From assembly GCA_020216655.1 (NCBI GenBank), contig JAIWNU010000013.1:1-10000 (forward strand): a stretch of 10,000 bases of DNA, written 5' to 3'. The notes under the pieces are model-generated. The model was not told where the DNA came from and did not search any database. It was given only the letters and a program-made list of their open reading frames with translations. Below are positions 1-6,622 of this stretch, one piece after another (position 1 is the stretch's first letter; the number at the start of each line of letters is the position of its first letter). This stretch comes from Treponema sp. (GTDB taxonomy: Bacteria > Spirochaetota > Spirochaetia > Treponematales > Breznakiellaceae). The position numbers were made by a program, and so were the translations under genes.

Positions 1-1331
1 TTATTGTATTCGGTATTCCCATGTACCGTTTTGCAAAAAAACATGGATGGATATCTCCCGCCCAATTTATAGAAGCCCGATATAAAAGCAAAACGCTTTC
101 AAATATATACGCAGTTGTTATCCTCCTCATCACTATTCCCTATGTGGCTATCCAGGCCCGTTCGGGAGGTATGCTGATTCAGTCTGTATCGGGTCTTCCT
201 TATGAAGCTAGTGTGGCTCTGATAGTGTTGGTTGTTACCCTTTATGTATTAAGAGGTGGTATGAAATCGGTTGTATATACCGATGTGCTGCAATTGTTAG
301 TGTTTTTAAGTTTGTCCGCCGTTGGTTTTTTTATTATCTATATGGCCAGCAGAAAAGCTGGTCTGCAGACCGCATTGCAAGCACTGCAAAATCGCAGCGG
401 CAACAATAATTCTTTTCCCTTTACTTCGTATGTATCTATGATATTGCTTTGGTTTCTTGCGGATCCAATGTTTCCGCAATTGTTTCAACGCTTTTTTTCT
501 GCCAGAGACGAAAGGGCTTTGATAAAAACAGCAGCCCTGTATCCGCTTGTGACGGGTGTATTGTTTTTTATGACCATTGGTGTTGGTGTGTTTGGTTCGC
601 TCCTTGTGCCCAATCTTTCGTCTGCCGAAAGTGACCAAATATTTATGAAAGCCGCTGCAGCTGTAGGAGGAAAATGGCTCCCCCCGCTTCTTTCGATTGC
701 AGGACTGGCAGCTCTCTTGTCTACCATGGACAGCCAGCTCCTTTCGGTCTCGACTATTTGTGTAGAAGCCTTTGTACCTGGAGATTTAAAAAATCTACGC
801 AGCGAAAGGTTTGTTGTTTTTGCAATTGCACTCTTGGGATATCTAGGCGCTTTATTTCCCGTTAAAACTATACTTGATTTTCTTTCATCCACCGCTTTTC
901 CTGCCTATGCAGCGGTAGCTCCGATTTTCTTTATAGGATTATTTAGCCCTCGTATTGGTAAACGCAGTGCCTTTTTTGCGCTTATTACAGGTCTTGGTTT
1001 AGTTGTCATGCAGTTTTTGGGCTGGAAACCCGGTGCAGTACCGACCGTGGTATTCAATTTAGCAGTACAATTAGGATTACTATGGGGAGGGGCGCTTCTG
1101 TGGGATCGCCATCGATTAGCCGCTTCTTTTGTGGTTCCTTTTACTTCTCTTATGTCTTCTCGGCAAGTGCTTGTGTTTCTTGGAATATTGATACTTTCTT
1201 TTGATATATGGAATTACGGACGAAACCCCGTTCTCCTTTTGGGAATTCCTGGCTTTGTGTGGTACTCGCTTTTTTTATGTGTGCTTTTGTCAATAGCTAT
1301 CATAGTTCAATTCAAAAAAATAAAAGGTTAA
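1..1331 (+). CDS. Sodium:solute symporter (SSS family), 5' partial
   Basis: Inner-membrane secondary transporter that would use the sodium gradient to import a small solute; the substrate cannot be told. The reading frame is open to the left edge (codons from base 3 read IVFGIP before the first Met at 21), so the true start lies outside and the N-terminal helices are missing. Numbered from that Met, the visible 436 residues contain about ten or more hydrophobic segments (for example 30-45, 62-78, 88-108, 172-196, 262-282, 286-308, 315-332, 405-428). Family hallmarks are the early segment KKHGWISPAQFIEARY, the loop RGGMKSVVYTDVLQ (78-91), QRFFSARDE (156-164), and the serine-rich helix STMDSQLLSVST (234-245), which matches the sodium-binding helix of this family. 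The hydrophobic C-terminal end GIPGFVWYSLF is seen in some members. The next gene starts about 370 bases away behind its own promoter, so this is a separate transcription unit. Confidence in the family is high. Confidence 0.9.
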   Translation, partial: IVFGIPMYRFAKKHGWISPAQFIEARYKSKTLSNIYAVVILLITIPYVAIQARSGGMLIQSVSGLPYEASVALIVLVVTLYVLRGGMKSVVYTDVLQLLVFLSLSAVGFFIIYMASRKAGLQTALQALQNRSGNNNSFPFTSYVSMILLWFLADPMFPQLFQRFFSARDERALIKTAALYPLVTGVLFFMTIGVGVFGSLLVPNLSSAESDQIFMKAAAAVGGKWLPPLLSIAGLAALLSTMDSQLLSVSTICVEAFVPGDLKNLRSERFVVFAIALLGYLGALFPVKTILDFLSSTAFPAYAAVAPIFFIGLFSPRIGKRSAFFALITGLGLVVMQFLGWKPGAVPTVVFNLAVQLGLLWGGALLWDRHRLAASFVVPFTSLMSSRQVLVFLGILILSFDIWNYGRNPVLLLGIPGFVWYSLFLCVLLSIAIIVQFKKIKG

Positions 1332-1450
1332 CTATTTTGAAAGTCGCGATTTGGCGACGGTTGCATGCGTTCACTATTTAATAGCGTGCGGTTGTGTTGT
1401 GGCATTGCAACCGGAAGTTAGTGCAGTGCAAAATTTTAGGTTCCAGGGTA
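1332..1450. other. Noncoding gap with nested inverted repeats
   Basis: No credible gene is seen here. Small inverted repeats follow the symporter stop: GTCGC/GCGAC (1343-1347 with 1354-1358); CGGTTGC/GCAACCG (1358-1364 with 1407-1413), which extends to about 11 pairs if one base is bulged; and CTATT/AATAG inside it. None is followed by a T run. It may be structured 3' untranslated RNA of the symporter transcript or an unrecognised small RNA. I could not match it to a known RNA family. Confidence 0.4.
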
Positions 1451-1505
1451 GCTCTTTTAAAACGTGGAGGGACAACTCTCTGAGTTTTAAAAGAGCCTTC
1501 TTTTG
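1451..1505 (+). terminator. Probable intrinsic terminator after the symporter gene
   Basis: A perfect 13-base inverted repeat, GCTCTTTTAAAAC (1451-1463) and GTTTTAAAAGAGC (1484-1496), encloses a 20-base spacer. It is followed by the T-rich stretch CTTCTTTTG on the plus strand. The stem is AT-rich except at its ends and the spacer is long for a classic terminator, so a repeat element or a protein-binding palindrome is possible. Its place between the symporter and the next promoter favours termination. Confidence 0.6.
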
Positions 1506-1541
1506 TAAAAAAAAGGCCCCAAAAAAATCTTTCTTTTTTTC

Positions 1542-1570
1542 TTGACAAGTGGTTTTTTCAGTGTTAGGAT
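1542..1570 (+). promoter_or_regulatory. Sigma-70 promoter of the sugar ABC importer
   Basis: TTGACA (1542-1547) matches the -35 consensus exactly and is followed by a 17-base spacer and TAGGAT (1565-1570) as the -10 box, one base from TATAAT in two positions. Transcription should begin near 1577. A T-rich stretch (1527-1541) lies directly upstream of the -35 box and could act as an UP-like element. A strong promoter fits the need for abundant binding protein. Confidence 0.8.
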
Positions 1571-1572
1571 TG

Positions 1573-1660
1573 GTTTGTACAGCGAGCGAACAAACATGAG
1601 TCATTAAAGAGCACGGTTGTCGGACCGTGCTCAAGCAAAAGTGACCTGCCGTATGGCAGG
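1573..1660 (+). promoter_or_regulatory. Structured leader of the binding-protein mRNA, three hairpins
   Basis: Three inverted repeats lie between the promoter and the ribosome binding site. GTTTGT/ACAAAC (1573-1578 with 1590-1595) spans the expected transcription start and could be a repressor operator instead of an RNA stem. GAGCACGGT/ACCGTGCTC (1609-1617 with 1624-1632) is a 9-pair stem with a 6-base loop. CCTGCC/GGCAGG (1645-1650 with 1655-1660) has a 4-base loop. None is followed by a T run, so they are not terminators. They could stabilise the 5' end of the mRNA or form a regulatory leader. I recognise no known riboswitch consensus. Confidence 0.55.
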
Positions 1661-1701
1661 CCCGAATTCACCATCTTCCAGTATAGGGGAGGAAAAGAGA
1701 G

Positions 1702-3042
1702 ATGTCTATGTACAAGAAAGCAGGCGCATTGGTCTGTATGGCACTCTTGGGAGCCGCACTGGTTTTTGCTGGCGGTTCACAGCAGAGCGGAGGTCAGAGT
1801 GGTTCAGATGTGGTAACCCTCAAGGTATTGAACTACCTCGATGCATCCCAGGCAAACTCAGAACGGGAAATCAAGGAAATTTGGGGCGAATTTGCAAAAC
1901 GGTATCCTAATATCAAAATTGAACGGGAAGATTTGTTCAATGAGCCCTTCCACCAGAAAACGTCGGCTTATATTGCTTCGGGGCAGCTCCCTGATGTGAT
2001 GTATATGTGGCCCAGCGGCCGGTCATCGGAACTGCATGCCAAAAAACTGGTAAAGGATCTAACTCCCTTCCTGAAGGCTGACGGCCTCTTGGATAAGTAC
2101 ATTCCTGCCGCAGTTGCACCCCAGTTTGGCGGTTTCCTCGGCGAACTTCCCAATGGTGTCACCTTTACCCATGTTCTCTATGTAAACACCAAGCTGCTTA
2201 AGGATAATGGACTTGCCATGCCCAAAACCTATGAAGAACTGAAGGCCATGGTGCCGGTTCTTAAATCCAAGGGTCTTGATACGGTTCTTATCGCCGCCCA
2301 GGATGACTGGGTAATGCAGAGCTGCCTGTTCTCCATGGTCGTTGGCCGTATTGCTGGGGATGACTTTATCGACAATGTTTTGGCCGGTAAAGCAAAGTTC
2401 ACCGACAAGCCCTTTGTAGATTCCCTTGCCATCATCCAGGATATGTTTAAGAGCGGCGTTATTTCCCAGAAAGCCCTCCAGACCCCCTACGGTGAAGTTC
2501 CCGCCCTCTTTGCTGCCGGTAAGGCTCCCTTCCTTATTGACGGCGACTGGCGTTCCGGTGCTTTCCAGACTGATACTTCGACTGGTGTAGCCCTGATTTC
2601 TGTAAAGGATCAGCCGAATATCGCTATGACCGTGTTCCCCGCCCTTCCCGGTGAAAAGAACAAGAATACCAGTTCTTCCGTAGTCGGTACTGGTTTTGGT
2701 ATGAGTGCCAGCATCCCCGCGGGATCTGCAAAAGAAAAGGCAGCCTGGGAATTGATTAAGTTCCTCCAGTCCGAATATGTCCAGAAAATCAGGCTGGAAA
2801 CCGGGGCTTCCTTCCCGTCCCTCAAGGGTGTAACCGTTCCTAATCTGGAACCCATCAGCCAGACCCGGGCAAAGTTCTATGAAAACTATAAGGGAACCTA
2901 TGTTCTTGACGGTGTTCTGGATGCGAAGGTGTATGCCCCGATTAACATCGGTCTGCAGGAAATCGGTCTCGGAACCGCAACACCTGCCCAGGTGGCAGAA
3001 AAGACCCAAAAAGCCTTTGAAGCCTGGAAGTCAGGAAAATAG
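1702..3042 (+). CDS. Sugar ABC transporter substrate-binding protein (family 1)
   Basis: Periplasmic binding protein that captures a sugar or oligosaccharide and delivers it to the permease pair encoded downstream. The protein has 446 residues, usual for the family. Residues 1-23 are a signal peptide (basic MSMYKK, hydrophobic core, VFA before GGS), which suggests cleavage by signal peptidase I. No lipobox cysteine is at the cleavage site, so it appears soluble and not a lipoprotein. Family 1 hallmarks are ASGQLPDVMYMW (92-103), YVNTKLLKDNGLAMPKTYEEL (160-180), FAAGKAPFLIDGDW (270-283), and GTGFGMSASIPAGSAKEKAAWELI (329-352) near the C-terminus. GGGGAGG at 1686-1692 lies 9 bases from the ATG at 1702 and favours it over the in-frame ATG at 1708. 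The codons look selected for high expression, with frequent TTC, CTC and GGT. The gene is followed by hairpins and a terminator. The ligand is unknown. Confidence 0.93.
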   Translation: MSMYKKAGALVCMALLGAALVFAGGSQQSGGQSGSDVVTLKVLNYLDASQANSEREIKEIWGEFAKRYPNIKIEREDLFNEPFHQKTSAYIASGQLPDVMYMWPSGRSSELHAKKLVKDLTPFLKADGLLDKYIPAAVAPQFGGFLGELPNGVTFTHVLYVNTKLLKDNGLAMPKTYEELKAMVPVLKSKGLDTVLIAAQDDWVMQSCLFSMVVGRIAGDDFIDNVLAGKAKFTDKPFVDSLAIIQDMFKSGVISQKALQTPYGEVPALFAAGKAPFLIDGDWRSGAFQTDTSTGVALISVKDQPNIAMTVFPALPGEKNKNTSSSVVGTGFGMSASIPAGSAKEKAAWELIKFLQSEYVQKIRLETGASFPSLKGVTVPNLEPISQTRAKFYENYKGTYVLDGVLDAKVYAPINIGLQEIGLGTATPAQVAEKTQKAFEAWKSGK

Positions 3043-3056
3043 GCAAGACTTAAGAT

Positions 3057-3085
3057 TTATCCAAAGCTCCTCGAACTTTGGATAA
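3057..3085 (+). promoter_or_regulatory. Hairpin after the binding-protein gene
   Basis: TTATCCAAAG (3057-3066) and CTTTGGATAA (3076-3085) form a perfect 10-pair stem with a 9-base loop starting 15 bases after the stop. There is no T run, so it is more likely a 3' end stabiliser for the binding-protein mRNA or a DNA operator than a terminator. Confidence 0.5.
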
Positions 3086-3112
3086 GAAGGCATTATAAAA
3101 AAGGCAAATGAA

Positions 3113-3148
3113 CAGGTTGATGAACGGATAAAAAAGTTTATCAACCTG
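3113..3148 (+). promoter_or_regulatory. Second intercistronic hairpin
   Basis: CAGGTTGATGAAC (3113-3125) pairs with GTTTATCAACCTG (3136-3148) over 13 positions with one G-U pair and a 10-base loop. It lies three bases upstream of the terminator stem. It probably blocks 3' exonucleases after termination or processing. I saw no clear alternative pairing with the terminator that would make it an attenuator. Confidence 0.5.
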
Positions 3149-3151
3149 CTG

Positions 3152-3187
3152 GGGCGCTTCGCAAGTGTTACGGAGCGCCCATTTTTT
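3152..3187 (+). terminator. Intrinsic terminator between binding protein and permease genes
   Basis: GGGCGCT (3152-3158) pairs with AGCGCCC (3174-3180), followed by ATTTTTT (3181-3187). This is a classic GC-rich stem plus T run. It lies within the importer gene cluster just ahead of the permease ribosome binding site. No good promoter was seen between it and the permease start, so the permeases probably depend on partial read-through. That gives a binding protein excess. Confidence 0.8.
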
Positions 3188-3201
3188 CCTTACGGAGTGC
3201 T

Positions 3202-4107
3202 ATGGTGAGTGCATTGACGTCGAAACGGGAACAAACAAGAGCCTATTGGATTCTGGTACTTCCCGCGGTTTTAATTTATTTTGCGGTTCTGGCTTTTCCG
3301 ACGATATTTTCCATTTTTCTTTCCCTGACTAATTTTAACGGCGGGAAGGTGTTCGGTGCGCAGATGGATTTTGTTGGCTTAAAACACTATGTGCGTATGT
3401 TCCAGGATCAATACTTTTGGATTTCCCTGAAAAATAATTTCCTCATAATCCTTATTTCGGTGTTCGGACAAATTCCGATTGGTTTTGCCCTTGCCTATAT
3501 TCTGTTCCGCCGAATTGTTCGGTATGAAGGCTTTTTCCAGACCATGACATATTTACCCAATACGATTTCTACCGTTGTAATAGGTGTCATGTTCCAGTCC
3601 TTTTTTTCGCCCTATGGAGCTTTTACCCAGCTTGGTAAAATGATAGATCCAACCTTTGAAAACACCCTGATGCTCAATCCTAATCTTGCGATGATTCCGG
3701 TATTGCTGGTTATCCTCTGGATGTATACCGGTTACTATATGATCATCTTTTTGGCAAATATGCAGAAAATCGATCAGTCAGTAATAGAAGCCTGCCGGAT
3801 TGATGGTGCCAGTGAATTCCAGACCTTACGATATCTGATACTGCCAGCCCTTTCCGGAGTTATCGTAACTACCGCGATACTGGCTATTTCGGGTTCACTG
3901 AAAAGCTTTGATCTTATCTTTGCCATGACTGCGGGAAATCCGGCACGGAGGACCAGCGTGCTATCCTTGTATATGTTTGATAACGCCTTCCGGGGCTCCC
4001 CCGATTATCCTCTGGCTAACGCGATCTCCACTTTTATGGTTGCTTTGAGTTTCCTTTTGATTATTGTGGTCCGGGCTGTAGAAAAACGGTTCGGAGGGAG
4101 AGAATAA
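3202..4107 (+). CDS. Sugar ABC transporter permease, MalF/UgpA-like (CUT1)
   Basis: Integral inner-membrane subunit that forms half of the sugar channel with the next gene's product. It has 301 residues and about six membrane segments (roughly 15-37, 78-100, 112-132, 162-185, 218-240, 273-293). The EAA loop that docks the ATPase is IEACRIDGASEFQTLRYLILP (195-215). The CUT1-type segment AMTAGNPARRTSVLSLYMF (241-259) precedes the last helix. GGAG at 3194-3197 is only 4 bases from the ATG at 3202. The in-frame GTG at 3205 would have a better 7-base spacing, so the start is uncertain by one codon. It ends one base before the next gene's ATG, which implies tight coupling. It lacks the large extra periplasmic domain of enterobacterial MalF, as is usual for the CUT1 family. 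Confidence 0.92.
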   Translation: MVSALTSKREQTRAYWILVLPAVLIYFAVLAFPTIFSIFLSLTNFNGGKVFGAQMDFVGLKHYVRMFQDQYFWISLKNNFLIILISVFGQIPIGFALAYILFRRIVRYEGFFQTMTYLPNTISTVVIGVMFQSFFSPYGAFTQLGKMIDPTFENTLMLNPNLAMIPVLLVILWMYTGYYMIIFLANMQKIDQSVIEACRIDGASEFQTLRYLILPALSGVIVTTAILAISGSLKSFDLIFAMTAGNPARRTSVLSLYMFDNAFRGSPDYPLANAISTFMVALSFLLIIVVRAVEKRFGGRE

Positions 4108-4108
4108 C

Positions 4109-4960
4109 ATGGGACGCGAAATTCGGCAAAAAAAAGGCGCAGCCTTTGTATATCGATTTATTATGTATCTGGTGTTCGCAATTATAACGTTTTTAACTAT
4201 ATATCCTTTGCTTTGGCTCGTGTTGTCATCTTTAAAAACAACGCAGGCCTTCCAAATGGATAGGCTCGGGTTCCCAAACCCAATTTTCCTAAAAAATTAT
4301 CCTATGGCATGGAAAATCGGCCATTTTGATGTACTCTTTTCCAACTCGGTGTTTTATACCTTGACAACGACGGTGGCTGTCCTGGTCCTTTCTTTTGCTG
4401 CTTCTTTTGCCTTTGCGAAAATTCCTTCGCGCCTTACCGGTTTTTTCCATGGAAGTTTTGTAATAGGGATCTTACTGACCCTGCAATCTATCATGGTACC
4501 CCTTTTCCTTATGACCAATGCGGTGGGCTTGTACAATACGCGGCTTGGGATACTTATTCCCTACATTGGCATAGGGCTTCCCATGGGCATATATCTTGGA
4601 ACCGAATATATAAAGTCCATACCGGATGCGCTTATTGAATCGGCACGGATTGAAGGGGCAGGGTACCTGAGAATCTTTTTTTCTATCATAGCACCTATGA
4701 CTAAACCGGTAGCTATAACATTGGCGATCATTTCATTTACCGGTATATGGAATGAGTTTATGTTGATTAATATCCTTGCTTCCAAGGAAGCCATAAAGAG
4801 TCTCCCTGTGGGGATCCTAAAGTTTTCTGGGGCCCTTGCAACGGATTATGGCAAGCAGTTTGCGGCCTTAAGCATTGGTATGGCTCCCATGCTTGTTTTT
4901 TATGCCCTGTTTCATAAGCAGATAACACAGGGGGTTTCCGCCGGCGCAGTTAAGGGCTGA
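4109..4960 (+). CDS. Sugar ABC transporter permease, MalG/UgpE-like (CUT1)
   Basis: Second inner-membrane permease subunit, partner of the preceding gene's product. It has 283 residues with about six membrane segments (roughly 13-42, 78-104, 115-136, 146-165, 198-218, 252-270). The EAA loop is ALIESARIEGAGYLRIFFSI (174-193). WNEF (214-217) and the C-terminal end GVSAGAVKG (275-283) are typical of the MalG side of the family. GGAGGGAG at 4093-4100 precedes the ATG by 8 bases and lies within the end of the upstream gene, as expected for an operon. No ATPase gene follows: the next gene is convergent on the other strand. The importer therefore needs an ATPase from elsewhere in the genome, probably a shared MsmK/UgpC-type protein. 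Confidence 0.92.
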   Translation: MGREIRQKKGAAFVYRFIMYLVFAIITFLTIYPLLWLVLSSLKTTQAFQMDRLGFPNPIFLKNYPMAWKIGHFDVLFSNSVFYTLTTTVAVLVLSFAASFAFAKIPSRLTGFFHGSFVIGILLTLQSIMVPLFLMTNAVGLYNTRLGILIPYIGIGLPMGIYLGTEYIKSIPDALIESARIEGAGYLRIFFSIIAPMTKPVAITLAIISFTGIWNEFMLINILASKEAIKSLPVGILKFSGALATDYGKQFAALSIGMAPMLVFYALFHKQITQGVSAGAVKG

Positions 4961-4995
4961 GTAATAGGAACCGCGTGCAACCGCAAATAAGCGAA

Positions 4996-5034
4996 AAGCC
5001 AATTTCAAAAGTGGCCAACTTTTGAAGTTGGCTT
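4996..5034. terminator. Bidirectional terminator between convergent operons
   Basis: AGCCAATTTCAAAAGT (4997-5012) pairs with ACTTTTGAAGTTGGCT (5018-5033) with one G-U pair, and an outer A-T pair (4996 with 5034) makes 17 pairs around a 5-base loop. T-containing tails follow on both strands (TTAATTGTT on plus, TTTTCGCTTATTT on minus). It lies 35 bases after the permease stop and overlaps the stop codon of the minus-strand HD-GYP gene, so it can end both transcripts. Confidence 0.75.
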
Positions 5035-6622
5035 AATTGTTCTGGTTTTCGCCGACAAGACAGCGCATCATAGCCACTAGATTGCTGTCGAGGCGGCCGC
5101 GGCGGACCTCGTCTTCCAGAATGGAAAGGGCCTTTGGGATGGGAACCGCCTTTTTATAAGGCCGGTCCGCCGCGGTCAAGGCATCGTAAACATCAGCGAC
5201 GGCTATGATGCGGCCCTGAATGGGTATTGAATCTCCCGCAAGTTTTTCGGGGTAACCAGAACCGTCGAGCATTTCATGGTGCACCCTGATAAATTCTGGG
5301 ATCCGCCGATATTCTGCGGGCCAGGGAATGCGGCGGACAAATTCGTAGGAACGGACCACATGCTGTTCCATTTCTTTCCGTTCCCGCTCGTTCAGACTGC
5401 CCCGTTTAATTTTAAGGTTTTCAATTTCTTCGGCGGTCAGTATGGGGATGGGTTCGTTGTCTATCCCATGGACCGGCGGGAGCGGCATAGAAAGAATCCG
5501 GGATATAGCTTCTTCGGGATCTATTTCGGTTACTGTTGGCATGTTGATCGTTTCGATGAGCTTTGAAATTTCCATAATTTCCCTAATAGTTTTATCCCGT
5601 TCTTCGTTGAGACGCTGGAGCGCATCCTTCTGGAGCCGTGATTCCCGGAGGGCAAAGTCGAGTTCCAGAGAACGCCGGAGATATTTAAGTCTGAGCTGTA
5701 ATTTTTCGAAGTCTTCGGGGTAGAGTTTCCGTTCTTTAAGAAAAATAGCCGGATCTATATATACTTTGCCGAAATCATGGAGCAGGGCTGCATATTCTAG
5801 TTCCTTAATGTTGGATTCTGAAAAGCGGGGTGCCTTTCCATCCTGTTCGTCCTGGCTGTTAAGAAGCCGGGCAAGTTTCACCGCCGTCATCGCGACCCGA
5901 TAGGAGTGACCGCTTGTGGCAGGATCCCGCTGTTCTACCGCATCGATTGCCGCAAGAACAAATTGCTCAAACTGGTCCTGGATACGCTTAATCATTTGAG
6001 CATTTTCCAGAGCTACAGCGGCTTGGGATGCAATTGCTTCCATGAGGGATTCGTAACGCTGTTTAAAGGGAACAACACAGGTAAAAAAATCTTCTGGCTT
6101 TTCCAGAATGATTTGCTCTGGCTCCATACAGCTTTCGTGATCTTTTTCTTTTGAGTTGATAAGCTGGATTACCCCAACGATAGTACCTGTATGGTCAGAC
6201 ATGGGTACCGCCAGCATGGAGCGGGTCCGGTAACCTGTGGATTGGTCATATCCTTTGTTAAATGAAAAAGGTGCATCCTGGGGGAGTTCGTATACATCGG
6301 CAATATTAAGGGTTTTGCCGGTAAGGGACACATAGCCTGCAATAGAGGCAGTTGTCCGGGGCATGGTAAATTCTTCGTAATTTTTCGTTTTTAATGATGT
6401 GTTAATTGAGTATTTAAACCGGAGCAGGCTATCTTTCCCTGACTGTTCAACGAGGAAAATACTTCCCGCATCGGCCCCGGTAATATGAAGGCTAATTTCC
6501 AGAATACGCCGCAGGAGGCGATCTATATCTCGCTGCCGGACCAGTTCCTGGCCAATTTCTATGAGTTGTTCCTGATCATGGTAAGCATCGAGCAGTTCTT
6601 CATAGGATAGTTCAGATTGCAT
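5033..6622 (-). CDS. GAF domain plus HD-GYP domain protein, probable c-di-GMP phosphodiesterase
   Basis: Cytoplasmic signalling enzyme expected to hydrolyse cyclic-di-GMP, with the GAF domain as ligand sensor. The frame allows a start at 6670, but I chose the ATG at 6622 because GAGGAG (plus-strand 6630-6635) lies 7 bases upstream. The earlier start has no such signal and would overlap the upstream gene by 59 bases. This gives 529 residues. The GAF domain spans about 20-205 (ITGADAGSIFLVEQ, RSMLAVPM, GVIQLINS). The HD-GYP domain spans about 225-525: GHSYRVA with H239, LLHDFGK with H282 and D283, MEQHV with H421, HHE (448-450), DGSGYP (453-458), VADVYDALTAADRPYK. The expected metal ligands and the GYP signature are all present, so it should be active. 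About 100 extra residues (near 305-400), the first half probably coiled coil, separate the HD motif from HHE. The gene overlaps the end of the addA-like gene by 11 bases and is probably translated by coupling. Confidence 0.9.
   Translation of the reverse strand: MQSELSYEELLDAYHDQEQLIEIGQELVRQRDIDRLLRRILEISLHITGADAGSIFLVEQSGKDSLLRFKYSINTSLKTKNYEEFTMPRTTASIAGYVSLTGKTLNIADVYELPQDAPFSFNKGYDQSTGYRTRSMLAVPMSDHTGTIVGVIQLINSKEKDHESCMEPEQIILEKPEDFFTCVVPFKQRYESLMEAIASQAAVALENAQMIKRIQDQFEQFVLAAIDAVEQRDPATSGHSYRVAMTAVKLARLLNSQDEQDGKAPRFSESNIKELEYAALLHDFGKVYIDPAIFLKERKLYPEDFEKLQLRLKYLRRSLELDFALRESRLQKDALQRLNEERDKTIREIMEISKLIETINMPTVTEIDPEEAISRILSMPLPPVHGIDNEPIPILTAEEIENLKIKRGSLNERERKEMEQHVVRSYEFVRRIPWPAEYRRIPEFIRVHHEMLDGSGYPEKLAGDSIPIQGRIIAVADVYDALTAADRPYKKAVPIPKALSILEDEVRRGRLDSNLVAMMRCLVGENQNN

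Noticed and set aside
306..892. Open frames of 110 and 135 residues on the minus strand inside the symporter gene
   Set aside because: They overlap clear SSS-family coding sequence, lack ribosome binding sites and read as basic, low-information sequence.
1351..1545. A 64-residue plus-strand frame starting with TTG in the gap after the symporter
   Set aside because: It has no ribosome binding site, runs straight through the terminator-like inverted repeat and ends in Lys/Phe from A and T runs.
1617..1910. A 97-residue plus-strand frame covering the leader and the start of the binding-protein gene
   Set aside because: It starts at a TTG inside a hairpin loop and is out of frame with the well-supported signal peptide and binding-protein frame.
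2059..3009. A 316-residue open frame on the minus strand, opposite the binding-protein gene
   Set aside because: It is antisense to an unmistakable family 1 binding protein with typical motifs, and its translation shows no family pattern. It is a by-product of the strongly biased codons of that gene.
1358..4983. A short near-identical inverted pair flanking the importer (plus strand at 1358-1372, minus strand at 4983-4968), possibly ends of a mobile element
   Set aside because: The match is about 15 bases with one mismatch and one gap, a level expected by chance in 10 kb. There is no transposase or target duplication.
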